A stretch of DNA of 64,000 nucleotides from assembly GCF_000003815.2 (NCBI RefSeq), contig NW_023365777.1, forward strand, positions 523,790 through 587,789. Reading direction: 5' to 3'. The DNA is from Branchiostoma floridae. Its lineage: Eukaryota > Chordata > Leptocardii > Amphioxiformes > Branchiostomatidae. The notes under the pieces were generated by a model. That model did no database searches and had not been told where the DNA came from. It saw nothing but the letters and a program-made list of their open reading frames with translations. Position 1 is the first letter of the stretch, and each line of letters begins with the position of its first letter. Shown here in pieces: positions 13,568 through 26,468 of the stretch. The translations under genes and the position numbers were made by a program.

Positions 13568-13584
13568 TTTGCTTGTGTACTAGC
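13503..13584 (-). other. first coding exon and start region of the lipoxygenase-like gene
   Basis: A pyrimidine-rich tract and GCCGCAG acceptor (ending at 13585 on this strand) precede GCTAG and the ATG at 13565-13567. The in-frame TAG just upstream fixes this ATG as the start and implies at least one non-coding 5' exon further right, not located with confidence. The N-terminus Met-Gly-Asn-Asn-Ser-Ser-Ser fits the N-myristoylation pattern (Gly2, Ser6). The usual first beta strand of the PLAT domain is absent. Confidence 0.6.
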
Positions 13585-14494
13585 CTGCGGCAAACCGGAA
13601 AAAAATTAAAACACGCACAAGCTTTATTGACAAGACATAAAGTAAAGTTACTTTTGTATGGCCAACTATAAACTACAACAAAAAAAGAGAGAAAGAATAC
13701 AGAATATATCTTACAATTCTACTAATTAAACAGTATATAGATAAGATTCTACTAATTAAACAACATAGGATAATAAGGAAAAATCTGTCACAAGGCATTA
13801 AGGAATGCTAACCTCCTTTGCAGCCGGCGGCGGTATTATTTTTTGGGGAGAGCTTTTGGGAGAGCTTATTCGCGATTTTGGGGAGCGCTAGATTGGCGAT
13901 CTGCAACATAGAGAGCATTACGTCCGGGAATATTACATTTGATATTCCCAGCATAAGAATCTGTCTCATATGTTGAAAATCGTGGATCAGCTAACCCCTT
14001 CCCAAAACAGAACCACTCCTAGAAGGCTGCGAATGAGGCTAAACAAATGCATGAAATTTTCAGCAAGCTTTCAAGACTTCTTCACATATTGTCGACACCC
14101 TGAAATGCGTTTCCGATCATGTATTGCTACTGTATTACAGGTTTTTTTTTCAAACGCGCGAACGTAAAAAACACAGCGAACATTCCATGATTTACAGTAC
14201 TAGTGATTACTTAGATAACACATCATTGTTTTCAACATCATCTAGCAAAATTATGCGTACTTTTTCTACAACGTATAGTGTATTCCTAGTTCAGTTGTAT
14301 TCTACTAAGGAAACTGGCGCCTTGATAATCTCAACATAACGTTAAATATGCTGCTATATATTCTACATTTCCTTTTCAGTGTGTTTTTTTGATGTACAGG
14401 ATAGCAAATCACGTAGAGTGGCAGCTGTCACATTTTGCTCTCGTTGAATTTAGATAGAATGCTTAGTCCGACATGAAAGCTTTGTTTAGTGCAT

Positions 14495-14698
14495 AGCTTA
14501 TGTTTAGTGTACAACCTACGTGTGACCTATGTTCATTGTATAACCTATGTATCGTGTGCAACCTATGTCTGGTGTAGAATCTGTTTCGTGTATAACCTAT
14601 ATATAGTGTATAACCACTGTGTATACATATACGTATAACCTACGTGAAGTATATAAGCTATGTATAGTGTATAACCTATGTATAGTACATAACCTGTG
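14495..14698. repeat. degenerate ~19-20-bp tandem repeat
   Basis: About ten diverged copies of a unit near GTATAACCTATGTATAGT. Intergenic, no coding capacity. Confidence 0.75.
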
Positions 14699-15440
14699 TG
14701 TTTGTTATGAATTGCTCGAAGTTGGCCATTACTAATCCTAAAACCGTGAAAACGTAACATTCACACATAAGCAACGAGGTTTCTCCCGCATGTATCAAAC
14801 TGTATGTGTGCCAAATTCTCTTAACACAGCGCACGATACTCTAACAAAAAATACAAAATATGTGCACACTCGCAAGAATGCAGTTTTCGGATAAGTTGGG
14901 CAGAAGATTGACAACCTCGAAGAACCAGTGTGACCCTATGTGACACCAAGAAAATGGGGGGCGTGTCTCTCTAGAGGCATAATTTGCAAGTCTTGTGGTA
15001 GACGCTTCCAGACACACGTTTAGGTACCACGAAAACATGAATCAGATGCATATTTCAATCTTCCAAAAGAGGCAAATCATCAAATAATTTTGTTACTAGT
15101 ACTACAGCTTGTACGACGTTTTCTGGGGCAAGTAAAATGTAACGCACTGTCAAACCAAAGTTGAGCCAAATCCTGCCTATAAGGGTGCTTACATATACGT
15201 TTCTGAGATTTTCACTAACTACAGAATAACATGACCTGTAACTTTTGATATGTAAATCCTTGAGCATTTCTAAAACACTTCTAAACTTTCTGCAACTGGT
15301 AAAAAACCCCGCACGTACCTTGTTCTTGTTGTGCTGGTGATTATTTGTGGCAGGTGTTCGCACTACAAACTTCCCAGTGGACCGCAGCAGCACTTCGAGC
15401 GCGAACAAGTCTAACCGGTTCTTTTGTCCCATTGAGGACT

Positions 15441-15625
15441 ACGTCACATTTCCTATCCGGGGCCCGGCCGGGCTGTTTGCGGAAACGGCATGTTTATGGC
15501 AATAAATATGCACAGGGCATGCTACATGTTGAATAATTTTTGGTCCGTTTTGTGTTTTTGGCTGTTTTTAATATCGTACTTTCTGGTCCCCAAAACTGCT
15601 CGACCGGGCCCCTTTGTGGTGACGT
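15441..15625. mobile_element. GC-ended MITE (family A copy 2)
   Basis: Left end ACGTCACATTTCC...GGGGCCCGGCCGGGCTGTTT and right end AAACTGCTCGACCGGGCCCC...GGTGACGT form terminal inverted repeats around an AT-rich core. The CCCGG-rich ends match the element at 7836-8030. Confidence 0.65.
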
Positions 15626-16223
15626 TAGTCTAAAATGGCTTCTGTATTGCAAGATCATGTTAAACGGGTACCAATATGTCTCCCTCCATGTGTCTTTATT
15701 CATGAAGGGGAGAGGCAGGTTTGAAGGAATTTTAACTACTACGAATATTAAACAATAAAGAAAATCTAATAATTTTAACAGACATTAATGTTTAGTGGAT
15801 CATGGAAGGACGAAAAAAAAACAAACAATTTCAACGTTTCCATGACTACTACCTCTCTAAAAAGGAATTGTTTCGCAACATAATTTTGAAATCGAACCAT
15901 ATATTCCTGAGATAATGTAGTGCACCTAGACCTAGAGCAGACTGCCGTACCTCCTTTTTTGCCGAACTTTGATTGGTTAAGCCACCTAGGGCACCTTGCA
16001 CCTGGTCAGGGCACTATGAACCTGGCCTATAAAAGCGAGAATATGCTGTACTGTGCTCATTCGAGCCCACAACACTAAGGAAGCCACACGGTGAAATATG
16101 TTGGTGTGTACTGGTTCGAATTAAGTTCCTATACGGGGAACATGCGGCTCCAGCGTCTTTTCTGAAGATGTGGCGTAAGTGTGTACGGTTGGCTTGAGGT
16201 TGTCCTTCCCCACGTACTCATGC

Positions 16224-17142
16224 ACGAGGGGCGTTCAAAAAGTAATGCCACAGGATTTGTCGCAGAATAATTTTTTTCATCAAATGAGTTGAAATTTGGC
16301 ACAAAGGTAAAGGCATCTAGAGATTTAAATGTCTCAGTTAGTTGTTCAGGTTTTTATGAGTGACTGAGTTGAGTTCAAGATGACCGCACCCTTGGAAGCT
16401 TGTCAGGAGAGCAATTCCTCTAAAGCTGACCCTTTTAAAACTATTGTAGGAAGCTAACGTTTCATCTGTATGATAAAAAATGTCTCAATAGACTACATGC
16501 CAAATTTCATGTCTGAACTCTCAATGGTTCATCTTTTACAGCCACTAAAATGGAGCGAGTTGCTATATTACATGCAATTTCATTAATAGCCAAATACGTA
16601 AACTGTTGACTTAAGATTTTCTGACTGCTTTTCTGCTGGCCAAAAGATACGATTTGGCACAATTACTAACTGTTTCAAGACCAAGAAGTGTGCTATAGGT
16701 TTGATACCTCTTAGTTAATAAAAAAAGTCGGTTACGGAAACTTTAAGCAGCCGACCCTTGATCTACGACCCCTCATACCTCACATCATCCCAGGATCGAA
16801 AATATAATAAATGATTGGATCTAAAAGACGAAAAATAGGAATGTGACTTATAGAGAAATGCAACTTGATACTTGTGTAGTTTCAGTTTCGTACAATAGTT
16901 ACTAGTAAGTCATGGAGATTATCAATTGCACGTTAATTTACCCTCCAATTTCTTCCGACGGGATAACAAGGGTGTGGTCATCTTGAACTCAACTCAGTCA
17001 CTCATAAAAACCTGAACAACAAATTGAGATATCTCAATCTCAAGAAGACATATACCTTTACCTTTGTGCCAAATTTCAACTCATTCGATGAAAAATTAGC
17101 CTGCTATAAAACCGGTGGCATTACTTTTTGAACGCCCCTCGT
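16224..17142. mobile_element. non-autonomous mariner-like element (copy 1)
   Basis: Ends ACGAGGGGCGTTCAAAAAG and CTTTTTGAACGCCCCTCGT are inverted. The subterminal TGAGTTGAAATTTGGCACAA is mirrored near the right end, and further internal symmetry (GTGACTGAGTTGAGTTCAAG and complement) extends inward. The 919-bp element has no transposase frame. Its ends match the element at 36721-37643, which has TA at both flanks as expected for Tc1/mariner transposons; here the flanking TA is not preserved. Confidence 0.75.
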
Positions 17143-17547
17143 CTTCCTGACTTGAAACGTTCCGTGTTTCCCCTTAGCTTATTCAGACTAATAAAAACCA
17201 ATCTGGTAAAGCGTGCCATACGTGAGTACCTGGCGTTAAAGAATGTCTCTGTTGTTGTTACGACGCAACTCCGCTATATATATGAAAATGCTTGAAATAA
17301 CGGAGACTTAATCAAGTGGGGCGCTGGTTGTTGCAAGATCCGGTGCGGTTAGTGCGCTGTTGCGCCACCGCAGACAACACGGCTTTTCTCTGAGCTGCTT
17401 AGCTGAAGTCGTGGGAGAGAGAGACTAACGGTAAGAATTTTGTAGAGCCATCACATTTTAGCTCACCCTTCTTTGGTAAGGATATGTATATGCAAATGAT
17501 ACTATAGGAAGCAGCTATCCATGTGCATGGTGTGTTGACTAACTATC

Positions 17548-20500
17548 ATGGCTACGAAGTTGACGGTAAAGGTCTGCTTGTTGCTGCTCTCGCAGCTGCT
17601 AGTGCATAGTGTGGACGCCGGTAGCTGGCAGGGCTGCCGTGAGGTGTCCGTGGCAAAGTGTGGTGTAGGTGATAGCGGTCTGGATGGTCGTGAGTACCGG
17701 TACGACACTGGAGCGTACCGGTACAAGTGGACCAAATACCCGCGTGAAGTAGCCAGTTACGAAGGCCCGTTTCGAACCGTTGCTTTGAGTCAGAAGTACC
17801 AATCCTGTCAGGTCTGCTCAAATGAAACAACGCCTACTAAGGGGGGTCCCACTCGGAACCTATCCCCACAAGGGACAACCAACATCATGATCGTTGACAC
17901 TAACGTGGGCAAGCTTGGCACTGAAAAGGCAGAGATCCTCTCTCAGATCCCCTGTGGTGGATATTGTAAGCTGTGGTTTGTGGGTTGTAACCTAACGGAG
18001 ATAGAGGGAGGGGCGTTTGCTAAGTTGCCACAGGTCTCCACCCTGGTCATCTGGCGGAGCAATGTCCAGACTCTGAGGAACGGCACGTTTGCTGGGATGG
18101 AAGGTATTAAACGTCTTCTGCTGTTGGAGAACAACCTGACACATCTGGAGGTAATTATATTTCACAACACGCAATTCTTACAAATATTCTTCAGATCTGT
18201 TGTTATTGATTTTTACTAATGATCATGTCATTGTTTGTGTTCAGGGATTCCTTCGCGTATTTTATTTCACCCCATATGCCATAAAATAGGAGGAATTTAG
18301 GAAGTACATGGTCTTAAGCTTTTGAAAACAATTTTCCCCTATTATGCGCTATGGCATACGCTTTACTGTAGTTTATAGTTCTATAGTACTGTTGACTGTT
18401 GTGCTGTGTAGTGTTGATGTTATCAAACTGGACTGTCCACTGTTCTTGTCCACTGTTGTCTAGCGCTAGTGTAAAGGGCCTTTATAATCGTTATGATATG
18501 ATATTATACATATTTGTAGTAATCTTTTTTGTTTTGTTTATTACTATGGTTGTTTGCACACTTCTATTCAGTTGTTATATCATTGTGTTCTTGAAAAAAA
18601 AAATAGAATTGAATAAAAAAACTTTCTGTTGCAGGATGGCTGCTTTGATGGGTTGCCCAGCTTGTCCTTGCTCATCCTCGTGGACAACCGAATCCTGACG
18701 CTGTCACCTGACACGTTCCGGGGAGTGCAGCTGCAGTGGTTGGACGTAAGTGCAAATCACCTCACTAGCGTAGCTGCTGGGACCCTGCAGGCGATCAAGT
18801 CCGTAGAACATGTCCACGCCGCCGAGAACAAACTGCGAGCGATCGGCGCCGGAATGTTCCACGGTCTTGAGCGGCTGCGGATCGTGATACTGGAGGGTAA
18901 CAGAATCTCCCACATCGCTGCATGCGCGTTCCACTCAAACACGAAGTTGTCGATGTTAAACCTGGCAGGAAACAGGCTGACCTTCCTGTCCGGCGGTTGG
19001 TTCAAATCGTCATTTCCATCCACATTCCTCGTGCGTGGAAATGCGATTGCCGCAATGGCGCTGGAAGGGAAGTCGCTGAAGTTTAGACGTGTCGTCCTGG
19101 ATAATCCGCCGCGCTGTACGTGTGCTAATGATTGGCTGTACGATCATGAAGGGCTCGGCCCGTTCAAGTTCGGGCAGCGTCATTTCCTAATGGCAATACG
19201 AGTGCCCTCGAGTGCAAGCTGTCCCGGCTCGCCTGCCACTCCTAGCGCACTGCCCTGCCCGGCGCCACTGGTCGAAATCGCGAATGTCGAACGCAATGCA
19301 GCGCAGAAGTACGAAGCCCTTGGCAGCGTGTATTGGGAGCAGTTGCCCCGATTGTCGTGTGCCTTCCCTAACGGGTCACGCCACGCGCTCAACATAACAT
19401 ACGACACAAACACGACCACACACGCCCGTCTGCCGACAGGCAACCTAACCGTAAGCGTGGTGACCGACCTGAAGGCTGAGGGCTGGGTGAAATGCACGGG
19501 GCCAGCAGAGCACCCATTTTGGCTATCAGGAAATCACAGCCTGTGCTCTAACTACATGGGAAAGTCCAGCTTCACAATGTGGCTAAAGAGTACCGAGCCC
19601 TTGGCCTTTGCAAACACCACTTGTACTGCCTCTTCTAAAACTGGCACCCACACTGCTGTTTTCATGGTGAGCGAGCGCGCACACTCTGGCATAACCACAC
19701 CACACGCCACAGAGCTCTCACCCATGAACACGACACCACCAGTCAACATCACCACCACACCGTTGCCTAGAGTCATCAGCACTACACCAGTCGTGTCCAC
19801 AAGCGCCAACGCCTATGTAGACTTGACGTGGTACATCGTGTTTGCAGCTATTGGCCTGTCGTCTCCAGTTGCTGCGCTAGGGGTTTGGGGATGTGTCAGC
19901 TGTAACAAGCGAAGGCTCGAGCGTAAAGCGCTAAAGAATGCTGCAGGTCCAAACCACAAAGCCAAAGGCATTCAGATCACTGCCTGCTCCAGGTGGCCTG
20001 TTGGAGATCATGGCAATGTGGATGAGTCAGTGATCAGTCCGTACGCTGAAGGTCGTTTCGAAGATCACGACAGCCTGAATGATTCAGAATCAGTCATCAA
20101 CCCTTATGCTGAGGGTGGTTTCCAGGACCACCCTGATCTGTGCAGCGCAGAGTCTTCTCAGTCAGAAATCGTCCCGTACGGACTGGCAAAGATTTGCGCA
20201 GCGTACGCAGGCCGCGCCCGCGTGCAGACACACCCCGTGTCGTCCCGCCCGTACAGCACCGAGCGCCCTCGTCAGACACCAAACAGGGCAGGGGCAGTCG
20301 TGGCTGCCTATGGCCAAAATGGTCGAGAAAACGCTGGCAAGTCCGGTCGAAACTGCTACCGGCACCCAATCATTCTGCCTAACCCTGGCGCAACCCTAAG
20401 TCCTCTGCCTACCAGCAGAGTGCCAGGGCTGCCCATGGTTCTCACAAGGCACCTTGCTACAACTCCCCTGCCCTGGCAAATGACCGAGAGCGCACCCTGT

Positions 20501-20584
20501 CCAGCACATATGACCAGCATGACCCCAGAGAGGCCGCCCAGGGTTCCCGCAAAACACCTTGCTACAATGCCCCAACCCTGGTAA
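17548..20584 (+). CDS. transmembrane leucine-rich-repeat receptor with tyrosine-rich tail
   Basis: Exon 1 is 17548-18150, exon 2 starts at 18635 after TTCTGTTGCAG; the junction is phase 0. As read the protein is 850 residues, ending at 20582-20584. It starts with a signal peptide (MATKLTVKVCLLLLSQLLV), then a Cys-containing N-terminal region, about eight LRRs (exon 1 end to about residue 335), a C-terminal LRR cap with CTCANDWLYD and later Cys, and an N-glycosylation-rich ectodomain that may hold a divergent Ig-like fold (LSCAFPNG ... WVKC). A Thr/Pro-rich stalk precedes a transmembrane helix at about residues 599-622, followed by basic CNKRRLERK. The cytoplasmic tail repeats ESVISPYAEG and ESVINPYAEG. 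The last ~60 residues are probably out of frame: from 20383 a different frame continues the repeat style to a stop at 20914-20916. It is likely a surface recognition or adhesion receptor; ligand unknown. Confidence 0.85.
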
Positions 20585-20916
20585 ATGACCGCGAGCGTGC
20601 CCAGACCAACACATACGGCCAGCATGACCCCAGCGAGGTAGTCTGCAACTCCGCTCGGTCCCCTACGGGCAATAGCTATGAGCCTGCCGTCTCGCCCAGT
20701 AGCGAGACGGGTGCCCAGTCTGCCATCTATGATGAAAACCATCGTAGGCAGCCCACCACCGGTCGGGGAGACAGTTACGTCTGCCCCTCCCCTGCGGCCA
20801 GTGCTGACAGGTCTCCGGCAGCTACCTACAGCCAAAATGACCGTAGGGAGGCAATAAATGACACCCTAGAGTCCCCCAAGACAAACACCTATGAAGCGTC
20901 CTCCCCTGACACTTAG
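20383..20916 (+). CDS. likely true C-terminal tail of the LRR receptor, after a one-base frameshift
   Basis: A frame offset by one base from the upstream reading frame opens at 20383 and ends at TAG 20914-20916. It encodes two tandem copies of a ~36-residue unit (CYNSPALANDRER ... STYDQHDPREA and CYNAPTLVNDRER ... NTYGQHDPSEV) and further tyrosine sites (NSYEPA, AIYDEN, DSYVCP, ATYSQND, NTYEAS). These match the style of the upstream tail (PYAEG, AAYGQNG), so one missing base between about 20345 and 20400 is the simplest explanation. The corrected protein would be about 961 residues. Confidence 0.7.
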   Translation, partial: PWRNPKSSAYQQSARAAHGSHKAPCYNSPALANDRERTLSSTYDQHDPREAAQGSRKTPCYNAPTLVNDRERAQTNTYGQHDPSEVVCNSARSPTGNSYEPAVSPSSETGAQSAIYDENHRRQPTTGRGDSYVCPSPAASADRSPAATYSQNDRREAINDTLESPKTNTYEASSPDT

Positions 20917-21161
20917 ATTCACTGATTTGCTCACATTTCCAAACCGGAGCCCGGACAGGTAGCTCAGAGGCACTACACGTTTTATATCACTCTCTCTCTC
21001 TCACACACACACACAAATATTAATGAGCACAATTTGAAAATCCTTGATAAGCACTTTTATTTCTTAATTTTTTGTTTCCACAAACATCCCAACAGGGCTC
21101 TGGTTTCAAAATGTTTGGGATTAGAGAAGGCGAGGATTGTTGAACAAAATTTCACTGCCAC

Positions 21162-21370
21162 TAACGCCAGTTCACCTTTATCCGCGGGGTTACCTATATC
21201 CGTTGTTTTTCAAAACAGGATATTTAGGCACATCAACCCGACAGGTAGTAGTTTTAGACTGAAAATATTGCAATTTAAAACCAGCGTCCGTCGACCTGGC
21301 ATCCCCAAATACCCTGTTTTTAAAAGCAACGGATATAGGTTACCCAACGGATAAAGGTAAACTAGCGTTA
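21162..21370. mobile_element. MITE with ~43-bp terminal inverted repeats
   Basis: The left end contains CACCTTTATCCG and GGTTACCTATATCCGTTG; the right end carries their complements (CAACGGATATAGGTTACC, CGGATAAAGGT). The outermost bases are TAACGC and GCGTTA. Non-coding, about 209 bp. Confidence 0.8.
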
Positions 21371-23559
21371 AACACCATGTGAATATAAAACATCCCTTTC
21401 ACCAAGGACATTATTTTGCATAAAACGTCCTTGGTTTGATGGAAGAAACAATGTTTCTGGCATATTATTTGGAGAATAGAACATCTCCCCTCTGTTTTCT
21501 TTCTTCTTCTATGCTAGATTTCAGTCTGATATTCAACCTATCAACCTGAAAAAAAAAGAACTTGCATCTTGGATGAATTATGCTTTCTTGTAGAACAAAA
21601 TATGCCATTTGTTGATGGAGTGAAAAGAAAAATAGCCAAAATTCTGCATTCTACTGAGAAACTGCAATGTTTCAAAAGTGGATGGACTATACCACGTATT
21701 GCTACTACTACCATTTATTTTGCATGGTGGGGACCAAAGGTATTACTAATTACATGTGAAGCACATGTCAAGATCGTGTGTGAAACAATGGGAAATTGAT
21801 ATACACGAATCTGAAATAAGACAAGAAAGCATAGTACTGTGAATTGGAATTTTACATGAAATCTACCATATCCCCTTGAAAATTCTGGTCCAAGAAACAA
21901 AATAAATATAAAGATAATCATTGTATAAACCTCTGGTCAAAGGAAATATTTATCTCCAAGCAGATGTAAAGGATCCGTATTTCATGCCAGGCCCTGTACA
22001 TTAGGTAGTTAACTACATACTTTTTTAGTAGTGAATATTTGTAACTCCCTATACTTTGCTTATTTTTTGAGGTAGGTGTATGAAGAAAAAATATATTAGT
22101 GGTGAAACAAAGTACACAAAAGATTCCACAAAATAATGATCTTAGTTGAATATGGCAAACAAAACACACAAATTTCATTAAGCTAAATGCATTATCTCTC
22201 ATTACTCTCAAGATGCTACTATACCAATTGGTACATTTTTATATGTAAAGAAGATGTTACGTCATACTAAAATGATTATCAATGTTTGTGAAATTGAAAT
22301 AATGTGTCTTCTCCGCTGACTTTATATACATGAAATAGCACTGTACAACACTTATGTTACAATTGTATCGGATAAATATTTATTGGTTAAAGGAAAGGGA
22401 AGTGATCTGAAATCCCACAGGCAAACCGTCATGCCTATCATGAAAAATATGAAGTATTTGTATTATACCAAATGAATGTCAAGAAATGTGTGAAAAAATT
22501 GTTGAATGATTAAGATTGGTCATATCTATAAGACAGGAACATTTGAAGCTACAATGATATTGTTGAGCAGTATGTAGAATAGATGCATGACTGAAGCTTA
22601 AATGTAGTCAGAACCATGCAAGTGCTCTTGCTAGAAATGGTTAACGAGAAGAGAAGTACATAAATGTGGTCAGATACATTTTATTCAGCCTGCATTTACA
22701 CAATCTCCTACTGGTTGTGGCTACATTTTATTGAAAAGAAAAAAAAGAAAAAAAACAGAAATCTTATGAGCTTAAAAGACCAGGATTTCTCCTGCAATAC
22801 TGCAGTTCCAAAATATGTCTTAAAACAGCTTAAATTCCTTTTACCATAAGGTCTGCAATTTAAATCTGATTCAGTTCTTCACAATAATATTTTTCCAACA
22901 TCATGCAAGAGACAAAGAATCTCAGTTAACTATGGGACATCCTTGAAAAAAAAAATTCTAAATTTCACTGACAGTGTGCAATGAATATATGCATAGCAAC
23001 CAAGCTTCTGATCTTCGTATTGAACAGTTTGCTGCTGGCACCAGTAACAACATTTCCTATGTGCAGTGTATAAAGACTCATGTTTTGGGGGGAAATCTCT
23101 GAGACCTTATTTGTCCAATACGACTGCCACAATGGTTAAGCAATTCAGTGCTGTGCGGACTGCAGTCACTGTGTCACACAGGGATTTTACAACAGCTGGG
23201 ATTCGAACACGGAACTTTCAAGCTGATCTGACTGCTTTATGAATGATGGACGACAACGTATGGCGACTGATTCTGAAGAAACAGTTCACATGAAAAACTT
23301 GCCCTGACTTGTACATTAAGGCCACAGCAAGTAAATGTTATGGATGACATCCCCTGCAGACTGCAACTCTGATGCGAGCGCACAAAAACAAAACAAGATG
23401 GATAAAAACAAAGAACATGCCTAAATTCCAAACAAGTTTCAAATACGAGTCTTTTATTGTGATTTTCAAGAAGTGCAGAGTGCCACTAGCGTGATAGTCG
23501 AGTATGACTACAAATTAAAGTACAACCAAAGCTACTATTGACACAAGTGTCAGATTACA

Positions 23560-24735
23560 ACAGGCTACACCAGTGTTGCAAATACAACTAACACTCATTG
23601 ACTCAAGTCTACCAAACTAGTGTCACTTCTAAAACCATTACTACAATGTACACTCAAGGCTACTACACTAGTGTCACTTCTTCAACAGTGTACACTCAAG
23701 GCTACCATACTAGTGTCACTTCTACAACTACAACTACAATATACACTCAAGGCTACCACACTAGTGTCACTTCTACAACCACAATGCACACACGAGGCTA
23801 CCACACTTAGTGTCACTTTTATAACTTCACTCAAGGCTACCACCTGTACACTAGTGTCACTTCTACAACTACAATATACACTCAAGGCTACCACACTAGT
23901 GTCAGTTCTACAGCTACAATGTACACTCAAGGCTACCACATGAACTAGTGTCTCATCTACAACAACACTCATCAAGGCTACAACACTAGTGTCACCTCTA
24001 CAACTGCAATGTACACTCAAGGCTACTAAGGCCCAATCTATACACAATTTTTACCGATATCTGTGGATGTGTCGGGAGGGATTTGGAACGTTGGCCGCGG
24101 GACAGCCATGGGGCTTGCAGTCATAAACAGCTATATAGCCTAATTAGCCCGCGTTGTATACTTATGAGCCTTCCCGAAGTCGGGACACATCTACATGCGC
24201 GCGGAAGCTGTCAGGAACCCCTGCTAAGCTATCGTACGAATGGTCCGGACCTTTCGGGAGAAATTTTCCTGATATCTTTATGGCGATATTGCAGTTCCAT
24301 CTAGACGCTGAAAATTGCTGTCGGCGAGAGGTTGTTGGCTCGCCGATATCGGGAAAAACCGTGTCTAGATCGTGCCCAAGTACCACACTACATAGTGTCA
24401 CTTCTACAACTGTTACAGTTACTGTACACTCAAGGCTACCACCCCTACAAAAATGTGTCCTCTCACCTCTACAACTTCAAATAATATGAAGACACTACAG
24501 CAACAGTAGCACTTCTACAACTACACTCAAGGTTAACATACTAGTGACTACTACAACTACACTCAATGTTTAACCACTGTGACACTATATAGTGTCACTT
24601 GTTCTAAAACTACTCAATGCTACCTGTAACCCTTTAAACGCCATTTGACTGATTTGTATGTAATACTCAAGACTACCACACCAGTGTTACTTCTACAACT
24701 TAACTAAAATTGCTACCACCCTAGTGTCATTACAA
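23560..24735. repeat. degenerate minisatellite, Ser/Thr/Tyr-coding by chance
   Basis: Many diverged copies of a unit containing GGCTACCACACTAGTGTCAC, TTCTACAACTACAAT and ACACTCAA. Spacing is irregular, roughly 40-60 bp. The array is split by an inserted element at 24030-24377. Open frames across it change frame from unit to unit, so I do not regard them as genes. Confidence 0.8.
24030..24377. mobile_element. MITE inserted inside the minisatellite
   Basis: Left end GGCCCAATCTATACACAATT and right end (complement) GGGCACGATCTAGACACGG align as terminal inverted repeats, each followed by a pyrimidine/T run and CCGATATC. Sequence composition (GC-rich, no CACTAGTG units) differs from the surrounding array, which resumes on the right. 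The target duplication is not clear. Confidence 0.7.
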
Positions 24736-26468
24736 AAATTTTATGTCATTTTTGATGGAACAGATAGAATTTCAGAAAATTTATCCAAAATTTGGTATGT
24801 CTTGTGATGTTGTCCACAGCTCCATTTATTTTTAGAACAAAAAAATAATATACAAAATGTATAATATTTTCGAGATAAAGCTAAAATCCACGCACGCAGG
24901 TCATCCATGCAATTCACTTGCCGTGGCTTAAAAGTACATGCAGATGTGACAGTCAGACTTTCCAATGACATCTACCGATTTCTAGGACTACTACAACACT
25001 CCATGCATTTGGATGACACGGAATCATCTTCACAAAAAAGGCTGATTAAAATGAATTATAGCAAAAAAAAAACCTGCTTATTGTTTTTTTCAAGAACCAG
25101 TAACTATATACATTGTGATGTACATCATATTGTGTAATACTGTCATATAGACGTGGAAAATGAAAAAAAAAATGGAAGTTGATGATGATATAATGTTCAC
25201 TCTTGCATGTCAAGGATTTAAATGGAACTATAATAAGTAGAACAAAAATGAAAAACGTGGTAATTTGGTAATTGGCAATGTTCTTGTCAATGACCATGTT
25301 AGCCACACACCAGTCTACCTTCACTTTTGTTTCTTATCTATTATTGTAATTTGGTAAGTGCATTTTAGCCTTGGTGCCATCCTAACTTGAAAGTTCATCT
25401 GTATTTTGTAGACTCTCATTCTGAGTCATTTTGAACACAAAAATTGGACTTACCCAAATTTGCTCATTCCTTGACGAAGACCCATGACTTGAACATTCAA
25501 TCAAAATTTGGATAAGCCAAGTTTTTCTGTTCAGAAATTACATTCAACTTTTATCTAGAATACATGCATTTCTTAATTAATAATACTTAACTGGGGTTCT
25601 CACATTTTGTACCAGTACCTCCTTCACAAAAATGTGAAGATAGGACCAATGTATTTCTGTTGGACATTTAATGTAATCATTTGAAATATTTGCATCAGTG
25701 TGTATACTATATCAGTAGTATCTTTATCATTGATGCTTTGTATTATTTATGTATCATTTTTTAAGTTGAGCAGGGGTTAGAAAAGGAAGTTACCCTGCTC
25801 TGTTACATTTTCTCTGTTGTAACAATCTTTTTAAGCTGAAATAAAATGTTCTTTCAATGTAAACCTGAGTGGTGGTATTTACCTTTGTGATCATTGATAC
25901 AAATATATTCTTAAATGTATGTTCTTATAATAGAAGCTATTCTTGGAAGTCAATCTATCAATATTACCAATGAATGAATCAATCAATCAAAATTAATGGT
26001 TTATTGATAAAACAAAGAACTTGAAGCCAGAGGCTGAATTGTGTCATGCTTTACATGAAAGAATCCCTGCATTGACAATCTTAATCAAACATTGATAAAA
26101 ACAGTTTTATTGATTACTGTAACAAACAAGATTATTTAGCCTTAACACTAAGCAAAGCATTGGAGATGCCACAAGAAACCAAATTTAAGGGAATGTTGAG
26201 AGGAACAAATTTCGGCACTTATCTGGTAACAATGATAACCTTTGGCTAATAGTATCTAGATAGTATCTAGATTTTTAAAGGCTACCTAATATAGTATAGT
26301 GGTCCTTACATCACTTAACAATTACTTTGTACTTCCATCCTGGATCCAGAGATGTAATCCTCATGACTGATAACTAGTTTGTGAAAGTTAAGAACAAAAT
26401 TGATTAAAGATGTTTTCCCCACTGAATCAAATATAAAACGGTTCGACCAATGTGGCCAACATTTCTTA

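Larger units (their letters stand above)
13585..17547. other. intergenic region between divergent lipoxygenase-like and LRR genes
   Basis: No coding exon is convincing. It includes a GC-richer stretch at 13812-13900 with repeated CTCCCCAAAA units that could be a 5' non-coding exon of the lipoxygenase-like gene, a degenerate 19-20-bp repeat at 14495-14698, an inverted-repeat element at 15441-15625 and a mariner-like element at 16224-17142. Promoters of both divergent genes must lie within it; I could not place either. Confidence 0.5.

Noticed and set aside
19180-20835. Several long antisense open frames over the LRR gene
   Set aside because: They mirror the GC-rich coding strand of a convincing receptor and contain no recognisable domains or splice structure.
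23185-23230. GGATTCGAACAC, a B-box-like word on the minus strand
   Set aside because: No adjacent A box with proper spacing and no cloverleaf; insufficient for a tRNA or SINE call.
23598-24047. Thr/Ser-rich open frames across the minisatellite
   Set aside because: Frame changes between units and lack of start, splice sites or flanking exons.
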